A DNA stretch of 64,000 bases from Cladocopium goreaui. Lineage: Eukaryota; Sar; Dinophyceae; Suessiales; Symbiodiniaceae. Below are positions 23,221 to 33,424 of this stretch, piece by piece (within the stretch, counting starts at the first letter, position 1; every line of letters begins with the position of its first letter). A program made the translations under genes and the position numbers. Below the pieces are notes generated by a model. It did not search any database. It worked only from the letters and a program-made list of their open reading frames with translations, and was not told the origin of the DNA. The stretch spans positions 1 through 64,000 of the forward strand of contig CAMXCT020003151.1 of the NCBI GenBank assembly GCA_947184155.2, written 5' to 3'.

Positions 23221-23817
23221 TTTACATTGTTAACTTATATATGCATGGTGTCGCACACCGCAGGGACTTGGGCGACTTGGGCTGCAAGTCGTTGCCCAAG
23301 ATTTTGGGTCCAACAATCAAGGTGGGTCCGAACCAATTTTTCGGCATTTGTTTTTTTTTTTAATGGTGGTATTCTAAAATAGATGGTTTACAATGGAAAA
23401 TCCATCTATAAATGGATGACTGAGGAAGTGGGACTGGAGTGACTGGAGTATGATGACTAGGGGGTTAGCCGTACCTTCTCACACAGTGTTTGGATTAGGG
23501 GAAGAAAATCATGATGTACCATCAACTATATTGTGTCAATTTTAATTCTAGAGTTGTTCGAACAAAAAACACTTCTATATTTTGCAACGAACAGTATTCC
23601 ATGGCAGGAAAGAAAACAAGAAACAACTACTCAGGATCGAAAAACCCGCATTGACCCATCACATATCGAATGCTCTTTGTGGTTAGGGTTTCAACCCCAA
23701 AATAAATTCAATACATGTCGGATCATTATCATAATTTATCCCAGATCATGTTTGAATATGAAAAGTATCTTAAAGCACCAACTCGTCGTTCGACCTTCAT
23801 GCATCAAACCCTACGAC

Positions 23818-23887
23818 CTGGCATGTTGGCGCCTGTTGGGCTGTTGCCGCTGTTGCCGCTGCCATCATTCACTTCAGCAGTTTCCTC
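23818..23887 (-). CDS. Candidate 70-nt exon, Gly/Asn/Ser-rich
   Basis: Minus-strand acceptor CCACCTGAG at 23888, then EETAEVNDGSGNSGNSPTGA ending ATGCCAG before GTCGTA (GT donor). The composition suggests a disordered linker. Two plus-strand frames (142 and 169 codons) cross the same bases, but they run through obviously non-coding AT-rich DNA. Confidence 0.3.
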
Positions 23888-23889
23888 CT

Positions 23890-25265
23890 CAGGTGGACCC
23901 TTGGCCCACGGTCAAATCATGTCAAATCCCTCATGGGAAATCTCGCCAAAGAGTACGGATCTAAAGGATTCTAAAGGCCCGTTGATTGATCCGTATTATT
24001 CCGTATTCAATCATACAGATACCGATCGACCCTCCGTTTGTACCCAATTAACATGCTGCGGCCTACACCATACTTTGACATACTTTGACCATGTTTTGGG
24101 GGTATTTGAAGGGTCTAGGTACTTGCTGCTTGATGTTGCTGATTGCAGTGAACTTTTGCTCCACATGGCCCAAAAGCGTAAAAGGTTCAACCCCCAAAAT
24201 TGGAAGATACAAGCATCAAGATGATCCTAGAATCAAACATGGCTTGCCGGCCCATTCTCCAGTTATAGATGATTTCCGATTAAAATGCCCATTTTTAGGG
24301 GAAAAAACTTCATTTGTGAAGCACCCCATGGCACCGCCCAACAAAAAGCGACGTCTCGAAACCGTCAAAATGTCACAGCTTCGTCCGAGGGACCGAATCC
24401 GTAGTTTCACCTGGCTGTTGCTATTTGCTACATGATTTTGACCTAGTTTGACTGTTTGACTGACTATTTCTTGGTCTATATGCCTATATATATATATATA
24501 TATCGATTCAGAGGGAATGTTTTGAATGAAGGACACTAATAAGAAAATGAAGAAATTCTGTGTATGTATGCACTGTATGCACGCAATATATCTTCATATG
24601 TAAGTTACACGAATACACATGTGCTAGGGTCAAACCATGTTATATGGGGTATGGTCATCCATCCCATACCAAGTGTAATTCCCACCACACCGTCACCACA
24701 CCACCTCTGAGAGCGGCCCCAGTGGGGGGAAGGGCAAGTGACTCCGCTGGGACACAAATTGTGACATGTCCCATTTGAACATTACCCAACACGTTTATCA
24801 TCTCCAAAGACACTGAATGAAAGATATATTTTATTTCCAAGACATACAGGAAACAAGGTTTCTTTTATTCTATTTGTTGAACCTCCTAATATATGTATCC
24901 AACCATAGTTCCCTGCATCCAATTCGATACTGTACATCTCCAAAGCTTGGCGATAGGGATTGGCTGAAGAAAATGAGGGAAACACCGGAAACAAAACCGT
25001 GTTTCATCATCATTCTCCCCATGCATTGGCATAAGTTGGAAGTATGCCTTATATGTATCATTTTCAGACACAGCTATAATATCAGATTGTTGGTGATTTT
25101 CTGGCTGAAATATGTCATATATGAATATTCCTTTAATATATTTAATATATATATATAAAGGTATATATAATATATGATAATACATATGTATATATATATA
25201 TTAATATATATATATATACACGTATAATACTGTATGAATCTGTATGAATATCCCATAAAAGAGAT
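23890..25265. other. Non-coding; two unresolved GC-rich islands
   Basis: Islands at 24300-24420 (a minus frame reading SCDILTVSRRRFLLGGAMG) and 24640-24775 (a minus frame SLALPPTGAALRGGVVTVWW) look protein-like, but no matching splice pair was found. TA microsatellites occur at 24485-24503 and 25130-25220. Confidence 0.35.
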
Positions 25266-25267
25266 AC

Positions 25268-25395
25268 CGGAACTCCGAGACATGTCCGGCACCTTCAGCG
25301 GCACCTTCAGCGACCAGCGATTGCGCCTTGCCGGAAGCCGCCTGCGCGGCTTGCGCCGGGGGGAGGGGAAGCAATGGGAGCGACCTGGAGGAGGA
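25268..25395 (-). CDS. Candidate exon, Ala-rich segment
   Basis: A GC-rich island with minus-strand acceptor GGCTGCAG at 25396 and a GT donor (CGG then TATCTC, or CCG then GTATCT) at about 25268. The frame codes PPAQAAQAASGKAQSLVAEG then AAEGAGHVSEF, Ala/Gly/Ser-rich and partly helical. It lies in the same orientation as the neighbouring candidate exons. No family is recognised. Confidence 0.45.
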
Positions 25396-25399
25396 CTGC

Positions 25400-26005
25400 A
25401 GCCATAAAAATGTTGCGGAACACGAAAACATCATAAATTGTTACTTTTACTTATTTTACATCAGAAGTATTTTTTGGCATTGTTTTTCGGATCTTTTGGA
25501 GGGAAGAATGAGTCATATGCTCCAATCAACTGGAATATCAACGAGGTTATGAAATGGTGTAAATATGTTGGTGAATATTCCAGCGCTGTGGAGCATATGA
25601 GGAGTATGATAGGATGTTTCATCCTTTGAAGCGTGGACAAAAAAAAGGGTAGAGTAACACCCAAAAAGATGAGTGGTAAATTGAACATTGGATCCACATC
25701 TTTTGGGTGTATCTGAACATGTTCCAGATGTCCAAGTGTTTGTTATTTTTTGGAGTTTGTATACATCTCAAATGATGAGTACTGTAGGTATAGTATGATA
25801 ATGTGTTAGGTTTCCAGATTGTTTCTAAATGAAATGACTCACCAACTTGTAAACAGAGATAAGTATGTGACTTTGATAAGCTTCCCAGCTTTTAATGGAA
25901 CAACAAATTGATACAGTTCATCTATATAATCAAAAAAATTGAGAGACTTGAGAGCCAAGGTTGTCAACTATTTGCTAACTGCGAATAGATGCAAGTATCA
26001 ACAGG
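25400..26005. other. AT-rich single-copy DNA, nothing recognised
   Basis: Short overlapping frames only. I see no repeat or motif. Confidence 0.4.
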
Positions 26006-26010
26006 ATATG

Positions 26011-26141
26011 TACCCTCCAGTGTCATTGACGTGGCAATGGATAATTTTGTTTGAACATTTTCCCGTCCCGTCCCATTAAAATCTCCATTTATAGGGGATT
26101 GAACGGGATTGTTCATTGCCACGTTTGATTACCAGAGGGTA
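26011..26141. mobile_element. MITE family A variant (131 bp)
   Basis: TACCCTCCAGTGTCATTGAC at the left and GATTACCAGAGGGTA at the right. The interior includes CCCGTCCCGTCCCATTAAAA and CCATTTATAGGGGATT. Longer than the typical 103-110 bp, it resembles the sequences at 8890 and 43024, defining a subfamily. Confidence 0.7.
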
Positions 26142-26331
26142 ATTCGCTGACCAATTGGGATATCTCACCCTGGTTCCTTTGTTCTCTGCTAGAACCGTTC
26201 GTGATGTGCAAAATCCATAGAACAAAAATCCACTGACCCGACGAGTAAGACTTTCCGTGAGGCCAAACATGGCCATGTTTGATCCTCAACCAGCTGCATG
26301 ACCACTTTAGGTGCTTGCATGCAATAGAATA

Positions 26332-26431
26332 CTGGTTGGTGGTTTCAACCCCTCTGAAAAATATTAGTCAGTTGAGATGATTATTCCCAATATATGGAAA
26401 TTCATAAAAAATGTTCCAAACCACAAACCAG
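26332..26431. mobile_element. MITE family B, full copy
   Basis: CTGGTTGGTGGTTTCAACCC to CCAAACCACAAACCAG. A second left end (CTGGTTGGTGGTCTTAACCT) follows at 26444, so two copies lie in tandem, the second truncated near 26480. Confidence 0.85.
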
Positions 26432-26578
26432 AATATCTAGTCTGGTTGGTGGTCTTAACCTATCCCAAAAATATGCTCTGGATCTCCAGTAATCATCCCA
26501 GTTGCTCAAATCACGTGAGCCAATTGAGCCACTAAAACCATTCACGCGGGTAAAAACGCGCAATACAAAATGCATATG

Positions 26579-26787
26579 GGTGGGGTGGGGTGGGGTGGGG
26601 TAATAACGTTCATGTTAACTTGCACACCGACGTCATGCTACGCTAGGGTGATCTTCTCTTGCGCTTGCACACACACATGTCATGCTACGCTATGGTGGGG
26701 TAGGGTGGGGTAATAACGTTCATGTTAACTTGCACACCGACGTCATGCTACGCTAGGGTGATCTTCTCTTGCGCTTGCACACACACA
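26579..26787. repeat. G-rich dispersed minisatellite, 2 units (~110 bp)
   Basis: Two units each start with GGGGTGGGGT runs and contain TAATAACGTTCATGTTAACT, TGCACACCGACGTCATGCTA and CGCTAGGGTGATCTTCTCTT. The first unit has an additional CACACATGTCATGCTACGCT stretch. Confidence 0.9.
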
Positions 26788-26789
26788 AA

Positions 26790-27360
26790 AAAGCCGCTTT
26801 CGAGCTGCAGCTTTCCAAGCGATGCCCTGCTTTGCCGCAAGCAAGACATTTGCGCGTCATGCAAGAGGTTGAAACTTTGATGCTCTTGTATATGACAACT
26901 TCACTTCTTCAAAGCTTGTCACTTCTGTAAACATAGATTGATAATTTTGCGGTGCCTGATTTTCACTTTTCTGCACATGAAGTTTGATTTGTTGAAAGCT
27001 GAAATTTGTCTGCATTATGAGGCAAGCTGAAATTATATGGGAAAACACAGGAAAATTAACATGCAAATGGCTGCGGAACATGAATCATAAAATCCAAGCA
27101 ACAAGAAAAAATGCTCTGATGCACGAAACGACGCGGGTTTCTATCCGCGTGAAGCCTAAAAACACCCAGTCTTATCATCTCATGAAATACTAGTTGGTTG
27201 ATCAAGTTGATAGATTAGATAGTATATATGTAAATATGATAATTAATATAGATTTATAGATTATATAGAATATCTATAGTTGATAGATAGTTGATAGTTA
27301 TATAATAATTGATAGATTAGATGGTATATTTATTCACAATTTTTGTTCGCCAACTCATTG
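26790..27360. other. Non-coding, AT-rich
   Basis: Includes a TAGATAGAT/TATAGA low-complexity block at 27210-27330. A 74-codon minus frame at 26857-27081 has no supporting signal. Confidence 0.4.
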
Positions 27361-27363
27361 GGC

Positions 27364-27445
27364 CTGGATGGTCCATCCCTACAGATTCTCGGCCCGCCTT
27401 GAAGAGTTCTTCGGCGACCTCGACAAGCTGTGGGTCTACATCAAC
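27364..27445 (-). CDS. Candidate 82-nt exon with GC donor
   Basis: Minus-strand acceptor CCCGTCGCAG at 27446, then VDVDPQLVEVAEELFKAGRE and SVGMDHP, ending CATCCAG before GCCCAA (GC donor). The acidic amphipathic helix is typical of a structured protein. The plus strand is also open (SARLEEFFGDLDKLWVYINL), which is a serious alternative. The acceptor with a short pyrimidine lead favours minus. Confidence 0.35.
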
Positions 27446-27449
27446 CTGC

Positions 27450-28195
27450 GACGGGTTTCACGGTAGCATGATGTAGCACATCAAAATGGGGATTTAACCA
27501 CTAAAAAATAGGGATGAAAGGGGATGTTGGAGTTATGGTAGGCAAGTTGCTTTGTTGGATTTGAATGGACTTGATGAAGATGTTACAGTTAGATGTGTTA
27601 ACATAAACCGATTCATACCCGGAGTAGAAAATCTTCCGAGTATCCCACATTTACAGTTTCATGAGAAACTTGGGATTGAAATGGGATGGGCCTTAAGGAT
27701 GTCGATACGGTATCTCTAAATCATATACTGCAGAGGATCCAAATGGTAAGCGCAGGCTGGGCCCCATGACCCAAGTTGGGGAGTCATGAGCTTCCGCCAA
27801 ATAGACGTAAAGAAATGGGTAGTTTTGATGTAGCTTCCGACCATTGGGTGAAATCCTGATGCCTCCTTGACATTGCTTGAGGCCCAAAAAAATCCTGGTT
27901 AAATCTGTTGAAACCCCGATCCGAAATATCCATAGAACTTGGTGAAACCAACATAGGGTCAAACATCGATTTGACAAATGCGAAGTTAAACTTCAACATT
28001 GAAGTGTAGGGTATATCATGTATATTTACCATGATATTTATAAGTTTATATAATATAAGTTAAACATCAATATTATTTGCCAAGCCCGTGTTTGGCTTAA
28101 GACTGGTGGGGGGGGGGGTCCGGAGGGGGAAACGGAGGGGGGGTGGTGCACGGCAAGGTGCTAAAATTTCAAAAATAGGTGCTCAAATTTAAGGA
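27450..28195. other. No supported gene
   Basis: Single-copy sequence. A homopolymer-rich GGGGGGGGGG/GGAGGGGG tract lies at 28108-28145. Minus frames of 82-94 codons lack motifs. Confidence 0.4.
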
Positions 28196-28207
28196 AATAG
28201 GTGTTTT

Positions 28208-28585
28208 TTTGAAGAAACCGGGTCGGGATCCAGTCGGGACCCAGTCGGGACCCAGTCGGGACCCAATCGGGCACCAATTTTTGCATTTTTGGGCACCGCT
28301 TTTGGCCAGTCGGGATCCAGTCGGGATCCAGTCGGGATCCAGTCGGGCACCAATTTTCGAATTTTTGGCACCACGTTTGGACCTGTCGGGAAGCAGCCAA
28401 AATCACCGAAAAACATGCAAAAACACTGCAAAAATGCTATTTTTTATGAATTTGGCTGCCTCCCGACATTGGTGCCCGACTGGATCCCGACTGGATCCCG
28501 ACTGGCCCGACTGGCCAAAGCGGTGCCCAAAAATGCAAAAATTGGTGCCCGACTGGGTCCCGACGGGATCCTGACTGGATCCATA
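28208..28585. repeat. Large inverted repeat built of 11-bp units
   Basis: The left arm (28208-28380) has head-to-tail GTCGGGACCCA/GTCGGGATCCA units broken by GGGCACCAATTTTTGCATTT and GGGCACCGCTTTTGGCCA. The right arm (28465-28585) carries the same units and the same interruptions as reverse complement. About 85 bp of A-rich sequence separates the arms. The 243-codon plus frame through here is a by-product of the repeat. Confidence 0.9.
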
Positions 28586-28589
28586 GATT

Positions 28590-29000
28590 GGCAAGAACCC
28601 ACTCCCGCACCTATTTTTCCCTTCCCAGACCCACCCTTGCCCCTATTTTCCTTTTCCGCGCACCAGCCGTGCACCAATACCCCCCCCCTCCTGCACCAAA
28701 ACGGTAAAAGCAGTCTTAAGCCAAACGGGGGTTCTACAAAATATTATCGTATATTTATCATATATCGGAGAAATGCGAGGAGTTCAGTGTGGATTCTTAT
28801 CCCAGATGCGGATGGAAAAAAAACACAAACTGCCCGGGAGGATCATCTCCATCTTTTTTTTGGACATCATCGAAGATCTAAATGCTGCAAAAATAGAACC
28901 TTCACCGGACCATACAAAAATGATGAAAATCATGCAAATTCACAGAAATCATATCAAATCATGCTGAACAAACACATCATTTTTTCCCTTGCATCTTTGA
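28590..29000. other. 3' flank of the TIR-like gene, non-coding
   Basis: Pyrimidine-rich 28600-28700 followed by AT-rich sequence. On the minus strand this is the downstream side of the 29003-30649 gene. No polyadenylation signal is certain. Confidence 0.4.
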
Positions 29001-29002
29001 CG

Positions 29003-30649
29003 TCAAGGTGTTGTACCTGAAACGGCAAAACATCGTGAGGAATGTTGGGCTGGGGTTCTGAAGAAGCAAACCAGGAATGCGCAAAGCTCAATGGCAAAGC
29101 AAGCCACATAGGCTCCCAACCAGATTGCGGAATATTTTATGATGACAAGGACCAACAGCATGTATTGAAGGCTCATGATACATAAACAGGCAGCTAGCAC
29201 CAATCCTGTAAGAGATGCGCCCACGAGTGTCTGCCAAAATCCAGGGGACATGGCTCGGGTTGTCAGGCGGGATGTTCGCAGCACCAGAGGAAATATGAGG
29301 ATCCATGTCAAGGACATTTGTACTCCGCAACCAAACGTATTGGCAATGATGTACTCGGAGACCGAAGCAAACCCCAGCTTGGAGGCTGACATCTCACAAT
29401 CCGCCTGGCCGTCACAGCCAAGCGCCATCATGAAGCCACTCAAAATCACTGGCAAATTAGCTGCGACGCAAGAGCTGAGAGGGAGATAGTCCTCTTTCCC
29501 TATGGATGCTTCAAGGCTTTCATGCAATGGGCCCTTCACATATGCATTGAACTGGTCCAGGATTTCATCACGGCTCGGGTAGCTAGTGATGTCACGGATG
29601 TCCTGAAGCACGTCGGGGGACATCAAAGGAGCATCCGGAGCATCTGCAACAGTTCCGAAAGGGACTTGAACCGGAGGCCCCAAGGCTTCATCAAAAAGGT
29701 TCACAATTTGCTCCTGGATGACAATGCGGTCAGCTTCCACTGTGCACTCTGCACTTCGAACATCGAAGTGCTTCATCTGATCTAGCATCAACTCGTGTTT
29801 CTGCAGTTTGCGCGTGCATAGCCAGAAACAAGGAAAAGCACAGCATCCTCCGCAAAACACATTCGCGGGCACTGCATTCATCATGTAAGAGACCATTAAT
29901 GAAAGCCCTGAATCCAAATCCAGTTGGCCACACCAGCCTTGTCCAACACAACAAAGGCATAGCAAAGTCAACAGAGCGAAGCTCGACAGGACCCACAAAG
30001 GCATCCAGACTGGCACAAAGCGTATGGCCTGTGAGGCTGAGGCTGAAGAGGCTTTCACACAAATAGCGACTTCATAATTGCACCAGAGTCTCTGCCAATA
30101 AGTTTCATCCCAAATCACCAGCATCTGATTGGACTGGGCTATGAAGGCGGGAATCGCCTGCAGGGTCTTCGACTTCACCTCTGCATCGGATGGATGGACA
30201 CAGACCTGATCTATCCAGAACCTGCGTGGATACAGCAGATGTCCAAAGAGATACGTGCCAAGAAACACCCAGCACGGCCACAAGAATGACAGATACTTGA
30301 GTGCTGGATCTTGCTTTGCCACAGCAAGGATGCTACCTGCATGTAGTACCAAGATCAAAATGGCGAGTAGAAAAGCACAGATGCCTGATCCAATGGCCAA
30401 GTTCAGGTTGAGGCAATGGCACAGAGCCAGTCGTTTCATCCAAGATGGACATGACCAAGAATGGCTGATAAAGAAATCCACCTCCGACACCCTCTCCAAA
30501 GAATCATACCTGGAGGTCCGGTCTGGGCTAGCTTGGAAGTACTTGGAGATTGAATTCAACAGAACGAAATTGAACAAAGTATCTGCAGTTGTAGCCCTGA
30601 AAAGTCCATCCTGCTCTGCACGTCGGATTTGCTTATGAACCTGCTGCAT
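29003..30649 (-). CDS. TIR-like domain multi-pass membrane protein
   Basis: A single uninterrupted 548-codon frame, far longer than any neighbour. Near residue 55 it reads VDFFISHSW, the start of a TIR-like fold. Two hydrophobic helices follow (about 80-110 and 117-140), then the fold resumes with FWIDQVCVH, a LVIWDETYWQRLWCNYEVA segment (about 175-198) resembling the late TIR strands and helices, and further helices. A soluble acidic region spans about 280-390, and at least three membrane helices fill the last 150 residues. TIR-like domains act in signalling or NAD cleavage; the position of the usual catalytic glutamate is not certain here. The domain seems interrupted by membrane segments, which is unusual. 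No introns are seen, and a decayed spliced-leader-like motif lies just upstream, suggesting origin by retroposition. Function is unknown. Confidence 0.8.
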   Translation of the reverse strand: MQQVHKQIRRAEQDGLFRATTADTLFNFVLLNSISKYFQASPDRTSRYDSLERVSEVDFFISHSWSCPSWMKRLALCHCLNLNLAIGSGICAFLLAILILVLHAGSILAVAKQDPALKYLSFLWPCWVFLGTYLFGHLLYPRRFWIDQVCVHPSDAEVKSKTLQAIPAFIAQSNQMLVIWDETYWQRLWCNYEVAICVKASSASASQAIRFVPVWMPLWVLSSFALLTLLCLCCVGQGWCGQLDLDSGLSLMVSYMMNAVPANVFCGGCCAFPCFWLCTRKLQKHELMLDQMKHFDVRSAECTVEADRIVIQEQIVNLFDEALGPPVQVPFGTVADAPDAPLMSPDVLQDIRDITSYPSRDEILDQFNAYVKGPLHESLEASIGKEDYLPLSSCVAANLPVILSGFMMALGCDGQADCEMSASKLGFASVSEYIIANTFGCGVQMSLTWILIFPLVLRTSRLTTRAMSPGFWQTLVGASLTGLVLAACLCIMSLQYMLLVLVIIKYSAIWLGAYVACFAIELCAFLVCFFRTPAQHSSRCFAVSGTTP

Positions 30650-30664
30650 TCAAATGGCGTTCGA

Positions 30665-30683
30665 GCTTGAGCCAGGCTTATCA
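30665..30683 (-). promoter_or_regulatory. Possible relict spliced-leader sequence
   Basis: On the minus strand, AAGCCTGGCTCAAG sits about 15-30 bases upstream of the TIR-like gene's start. The dinoflagellate spliced leader ends AGCCATTTTGGCTCAAG; this site keeps AGCC and TGGCTCAAG with four bases missing between. In dinoflagellates, spliced-leader remnants before intronless genes are known to mark copies made from mature mRNA. The match is short, so chance cannot be excluded. Confidence 0.45.
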
Positions 30684-30689
30684 TCCCTC

Positions 30690-31235
30690 AATCTTTGGGA
30701 TATCACAAGGGCCCCCACAATGGTAATCCCCTCTCCTTATTCTCCTTAATATTGAATACCCCCTTCGTGAAACGAAACCCTGGTTTAGTGTTGGATCTAT
30801 TCATTTTTGGGGCCCTTGCTGGGGGTAGATCATGAGCAATGGACTATATAATTCTGTGCTGCTCAGGGAACTGTTCAACTTTGATTTCAGAGATAAAACT
30901 GTGACTGGCCAGTCATTGAACGAATAAATATAATTACAAGTTATGTTACTCAATTTCAGCTCAACAAATCTTGGGCACGTTTGGTAAGCCATCACCGGCG
31001 GTCCAAATTCCGTAGCAGCTTTGGGTGTTTCAGTGGGCAATGGGAAGATGGCAGGAGCATCTGGTTGTTTGTAGCTTGTAGCCACATGTATCCTGGAATT
31101 CTGACAGAACATTCAGAAATCATCATCTGGATTTGTTTGATCTTCACTAACCTGACAGGCCTTCAAGAGGGGATGATTCTGATATATTCTGAGTCCCCCT
31201 GATCCAATTTCCAACTACGACGTGACGTATCCATC
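30690..31235. other. No supported gene
   Basis: Single-copy DNA upstream of the TIR-like gene on its strand. A 103-codon minus frame at 30801-31112 shows no family features. Confidence 0.35.
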
Positions 31236-31239
31236 TTGG

Positions 31240-31286
31240 GGTCGAAAATCGGCCTTCTTGGCCTTCAAGATGGCTTGTTCCAAGTC
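31240..31286 (-). CDS. Candidate helical exon
   Basis: Minus-strand acceptor GCTGAAGCCAG at 31287 followed by DLEQAILKAKKADF. It matches the pattern (L/D)xxAIxxAxxA of helical-hairpin repeats and resembles exons at 33378-33419 and 39499-39594. The donor is unclear (GACCCC or further). Probably part of one large minus-strand gene with small exons. Confidence 0.35.
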
Positions 31287-31784
31287 CTGGCTTCAGCGGC
31301 CCAGGGGCCGGGAGATTCCCTAGGCCCTAGGTCCAAGTAAATGATCCCTTGGATCGTATGGAAAAACCATGTAGAAACTCTATTGATCTTTAAAGACATC
31401 CCAAAGATCGAGGTTTGTCAAAACATGGTTCCAGCTAAAGTGTGGGGCTGTTTGATCATGGCGACTGGCCGAGAATTTTGAAGCGTCCTGGGTGGCAGTG
31501 ATGTGGTTAGGCCTGAAACAGGCGATAAACCAGTGCTTGGCTTTCAATCCAGTGTTTCAGTGCTTGAAATACAGCGGATCATCCACAGTATGCATTCCGG
31601 GGTATGGAATAGGAAAAAAAACGCATCCCCCTACTTTTTGCCTACATTCCATCTTTCCAACCCCGCTAACTAGGCGTGTTTCAATCGCTCTCACCATGTT
31701 CATGTCAACCTTACTCCAACATGTGGATCCCTTTGGGGAAGCTGAAGACTAGTCAACCATCAGCATTTTTTTGGTGACATTTTT

Positions 31785-31903
31785 GGGTTCGTCTGAAAAA
31801 TAACGGGAGACCCGCCAAAACCCACTGGCCCACTGGATTATCATCATTTTTCTCGCGAAAAATCTGTTTATTTGGGGCGTATACCCCATTTTCAGACACA
31901 CCC
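31785..31903. mobile_element. MITE family C, full copy
   Basis: GGGTTCGTCTGAAAAATAAC at the left, GTATACCCCATTTTCAGACA then CACCC at the right, inverted ends of about 15 bp, 119 bp total. Confidence 0.75.
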
Positions 31904-32070
31904 AAATATCATATTGTTGGTGGAATATCCCGTTTAATCCACATAAAAAATCCCAGTTAAATCTGATCCAAATCCAAAAATCCCGAGAGAGATCTCCAAA
32001 AATACCGAGAGAGATCTCCATGAATATCCCATCAATTAAATATCCATATCCCAATGATTGGATGAGCAGC

Positions 32071-32125
32071 CCCTGGTTGTCTCCAGGCCCAGCCATGGCG
32101 ACTAAGTCCGCCACTCCGACAGCTC
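32071..32125 (-). CDS. Weak candidate exon
   Basis: A GC-richer patch, minus-strand frame AVGVADLVAMAGPGDNQG after CCAATGGAAG. A GC donor (GGGCTGCT) is possible. Only the composition and strand support it; a plus frame is also open. Confidence 0.25.
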
Positions 32126-32189
32126 CTTCCATTGGCGAAGAAAATGGACAAAAAAGGGAAGTAATTGGGCCGCAAACGGCTTACATGAT

Positions 32190-32400
32190 GTTATATATAT
32201 ATACATATGTGTATATATATATACACATATGTATATATATATACACATATTGTACATACATAGTATATTCATATGTACATGATTCAGCGAATATGTATAT
32301 AATTTGACATAATTTGGACATATATAAATATAAGCGATTATATATACCTATGATATCATATAGTTATGATATATATATATACATACATACATAATATATG
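32190..32400. repeat. TA/CATA microsatellite block
   Basis: Three alternating TATATATATACACATATGTA units at 32195-32255 followed by looser AT repeats. Confidence 0.85.
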
Positions 32401-32835
32401 TACACACAAACATCCCGGCGGAATTTTCACCGTCCGCATATTTATTACTAAATTATCGTTTCGCCATAGCGAAACGTCAATTTTGACTGAAAAAAAAGGG
32501 GTCTCCGAACTTGAGGGTTTAACTTTTCCATCGACAACCATGTCAGCGTTTTTTCTTCTTCAAGAGGCCCGAAGTCGAATCAAGACAGTTGCTTGATGAA
32601 TGTCGCAGTTGTCTTCAACAACTCGCGTGGGTTTTCCCACCGCCATTGGAACGATCTCACATATCGAAATATTTTCCGATTCACTTTCATGGAACCTTTT
32701 GTTGTAGTAGGGATACTGTTGGGGACATCCTAGCAGCGGTGTCTCCACGTCGACATAAACAAACTATCTGTAAATATATCTATATGATACTATATGTAAA
32801 TATATACATATATATATAAATATATATATATATAT

Positions 32836-33004
32836 ACAACCACCCCAGCGTAGCATCACGTATGTGTGGAAGTTGCAGAAGAACGTGCAGTAGCGTAGCA
32901 TCACGTATGTGTGGGAGTTGCAGAAGAACGGGCAGTGGCGGCATCACGTATGTGTGTAAGTGGCAATGAACGTTATTGCCCCACCCCACCCCACCCCACC
33001 CCAT
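32836..33004. repeat. Dispersed minisatellite, reverse orientation, ~3 units
   Basis: Three ~48-bp units of GTAGCATCACGTATGTGTGG plus AGTTGCAGAAGAACG.GCAGT end in AATGAACGTTATTGCCCCAC and CCCACCCC repeats: the reverse complement of the GGGGTGGGG..AACGTTCAT head of the arrays at 26579 and 33961. Confidence 0.85.
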
Positions 33005-33106
33005 CAAAATCTATGCGTTTTGCTGGACGGTAAAAAGTCCGTCAGCACAAACATGAAGTTCACACTCAAATACACGCAGAATCTACTGACACATGAACAT
33101 ATGATA

Positions 33107-33219
33107 TCATATGGTGGTTTCCATAAATGGGGGATCCCCAAAATGGATGGTTTATGAGGGAAAATCCTACTAAAATGGATGATATGGGGGTACCTCTATT
33201 TTAGGAAACCACCATATGA
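33107..33219. mobile_element. MITE family D, full copy with perfect 16-bp ends
   Basis: TCATATGGTGGTTTCC at the left is exactly mirrored by GGAAACCACCATATGA at the right, 113 bp overall. The interior has AAATGGGGGATCCCCAAAAT and GGGGGTACCTCTATTTTA. A family A copy starts 13 bp further right. Confidence 0.9.
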
Positions 33220-33231
33220 TGATTTCATATG

Positions 33232-33348
33232 TACCCTCTGGTAAACTAGCATAACTATGGAAAATCATCATACTATCAATGGGTAAATCAACTATAAATC
33301 ACAATTTTCAATAGCTAGTACAGCTATGTAACAAATTACCAGAGGGTA
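33232..33348. mobile_element. MITE family A, full copy
   Basis: TACCCTCTGGTAAACTAGCA to AACAAATTACCAGAGGGTA, 117 bp, with the interior inverted relative to the 13532 copy. Confidence 0.9.
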
Positions 33349-33377
33349 AACCAATGTAAACGATCCCAATCCCAATC

Positions 33378-33419
33378 CTCCAAGGCTCGGATGGCGTCAA
33401 TGGCTTCAGCGAGGGCAGC
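33378..33419 (-). CDS. Candidate 42-nt helical exon with GA donor
   Basis: Minus-strand acceptor CACGATCCAG at 33420, then AALAEAIDAIRALE, ending TTGGAG before GATTGG, a GA-type donor (known in dinoflagellates alongside GC). The exon is exactly 14 codons, phase 0 at both ends. The peptide fits the same AIxxAxxxL helix pattern as the 31.2- and 39.5-kb exons. Confidence 0.4.
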
Positions 33420-33424
33420 CTGGA

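Noticed and set aside
26857-27081. 74-codon minus frame
   Set aside because: AT-rich, no island, no splice signals.
28289-29020. 243-codon plus-strand frame
   Set aside because: Runs through the inverted 11-bp repeat and then AT-rich DNA; no domain and no splice support.
29175-30638. Plus-strand frames of 87-127 codons opposite the TIR-like gene
   Set aside because: Shadows of the 548-codon minus gene, without motifs.
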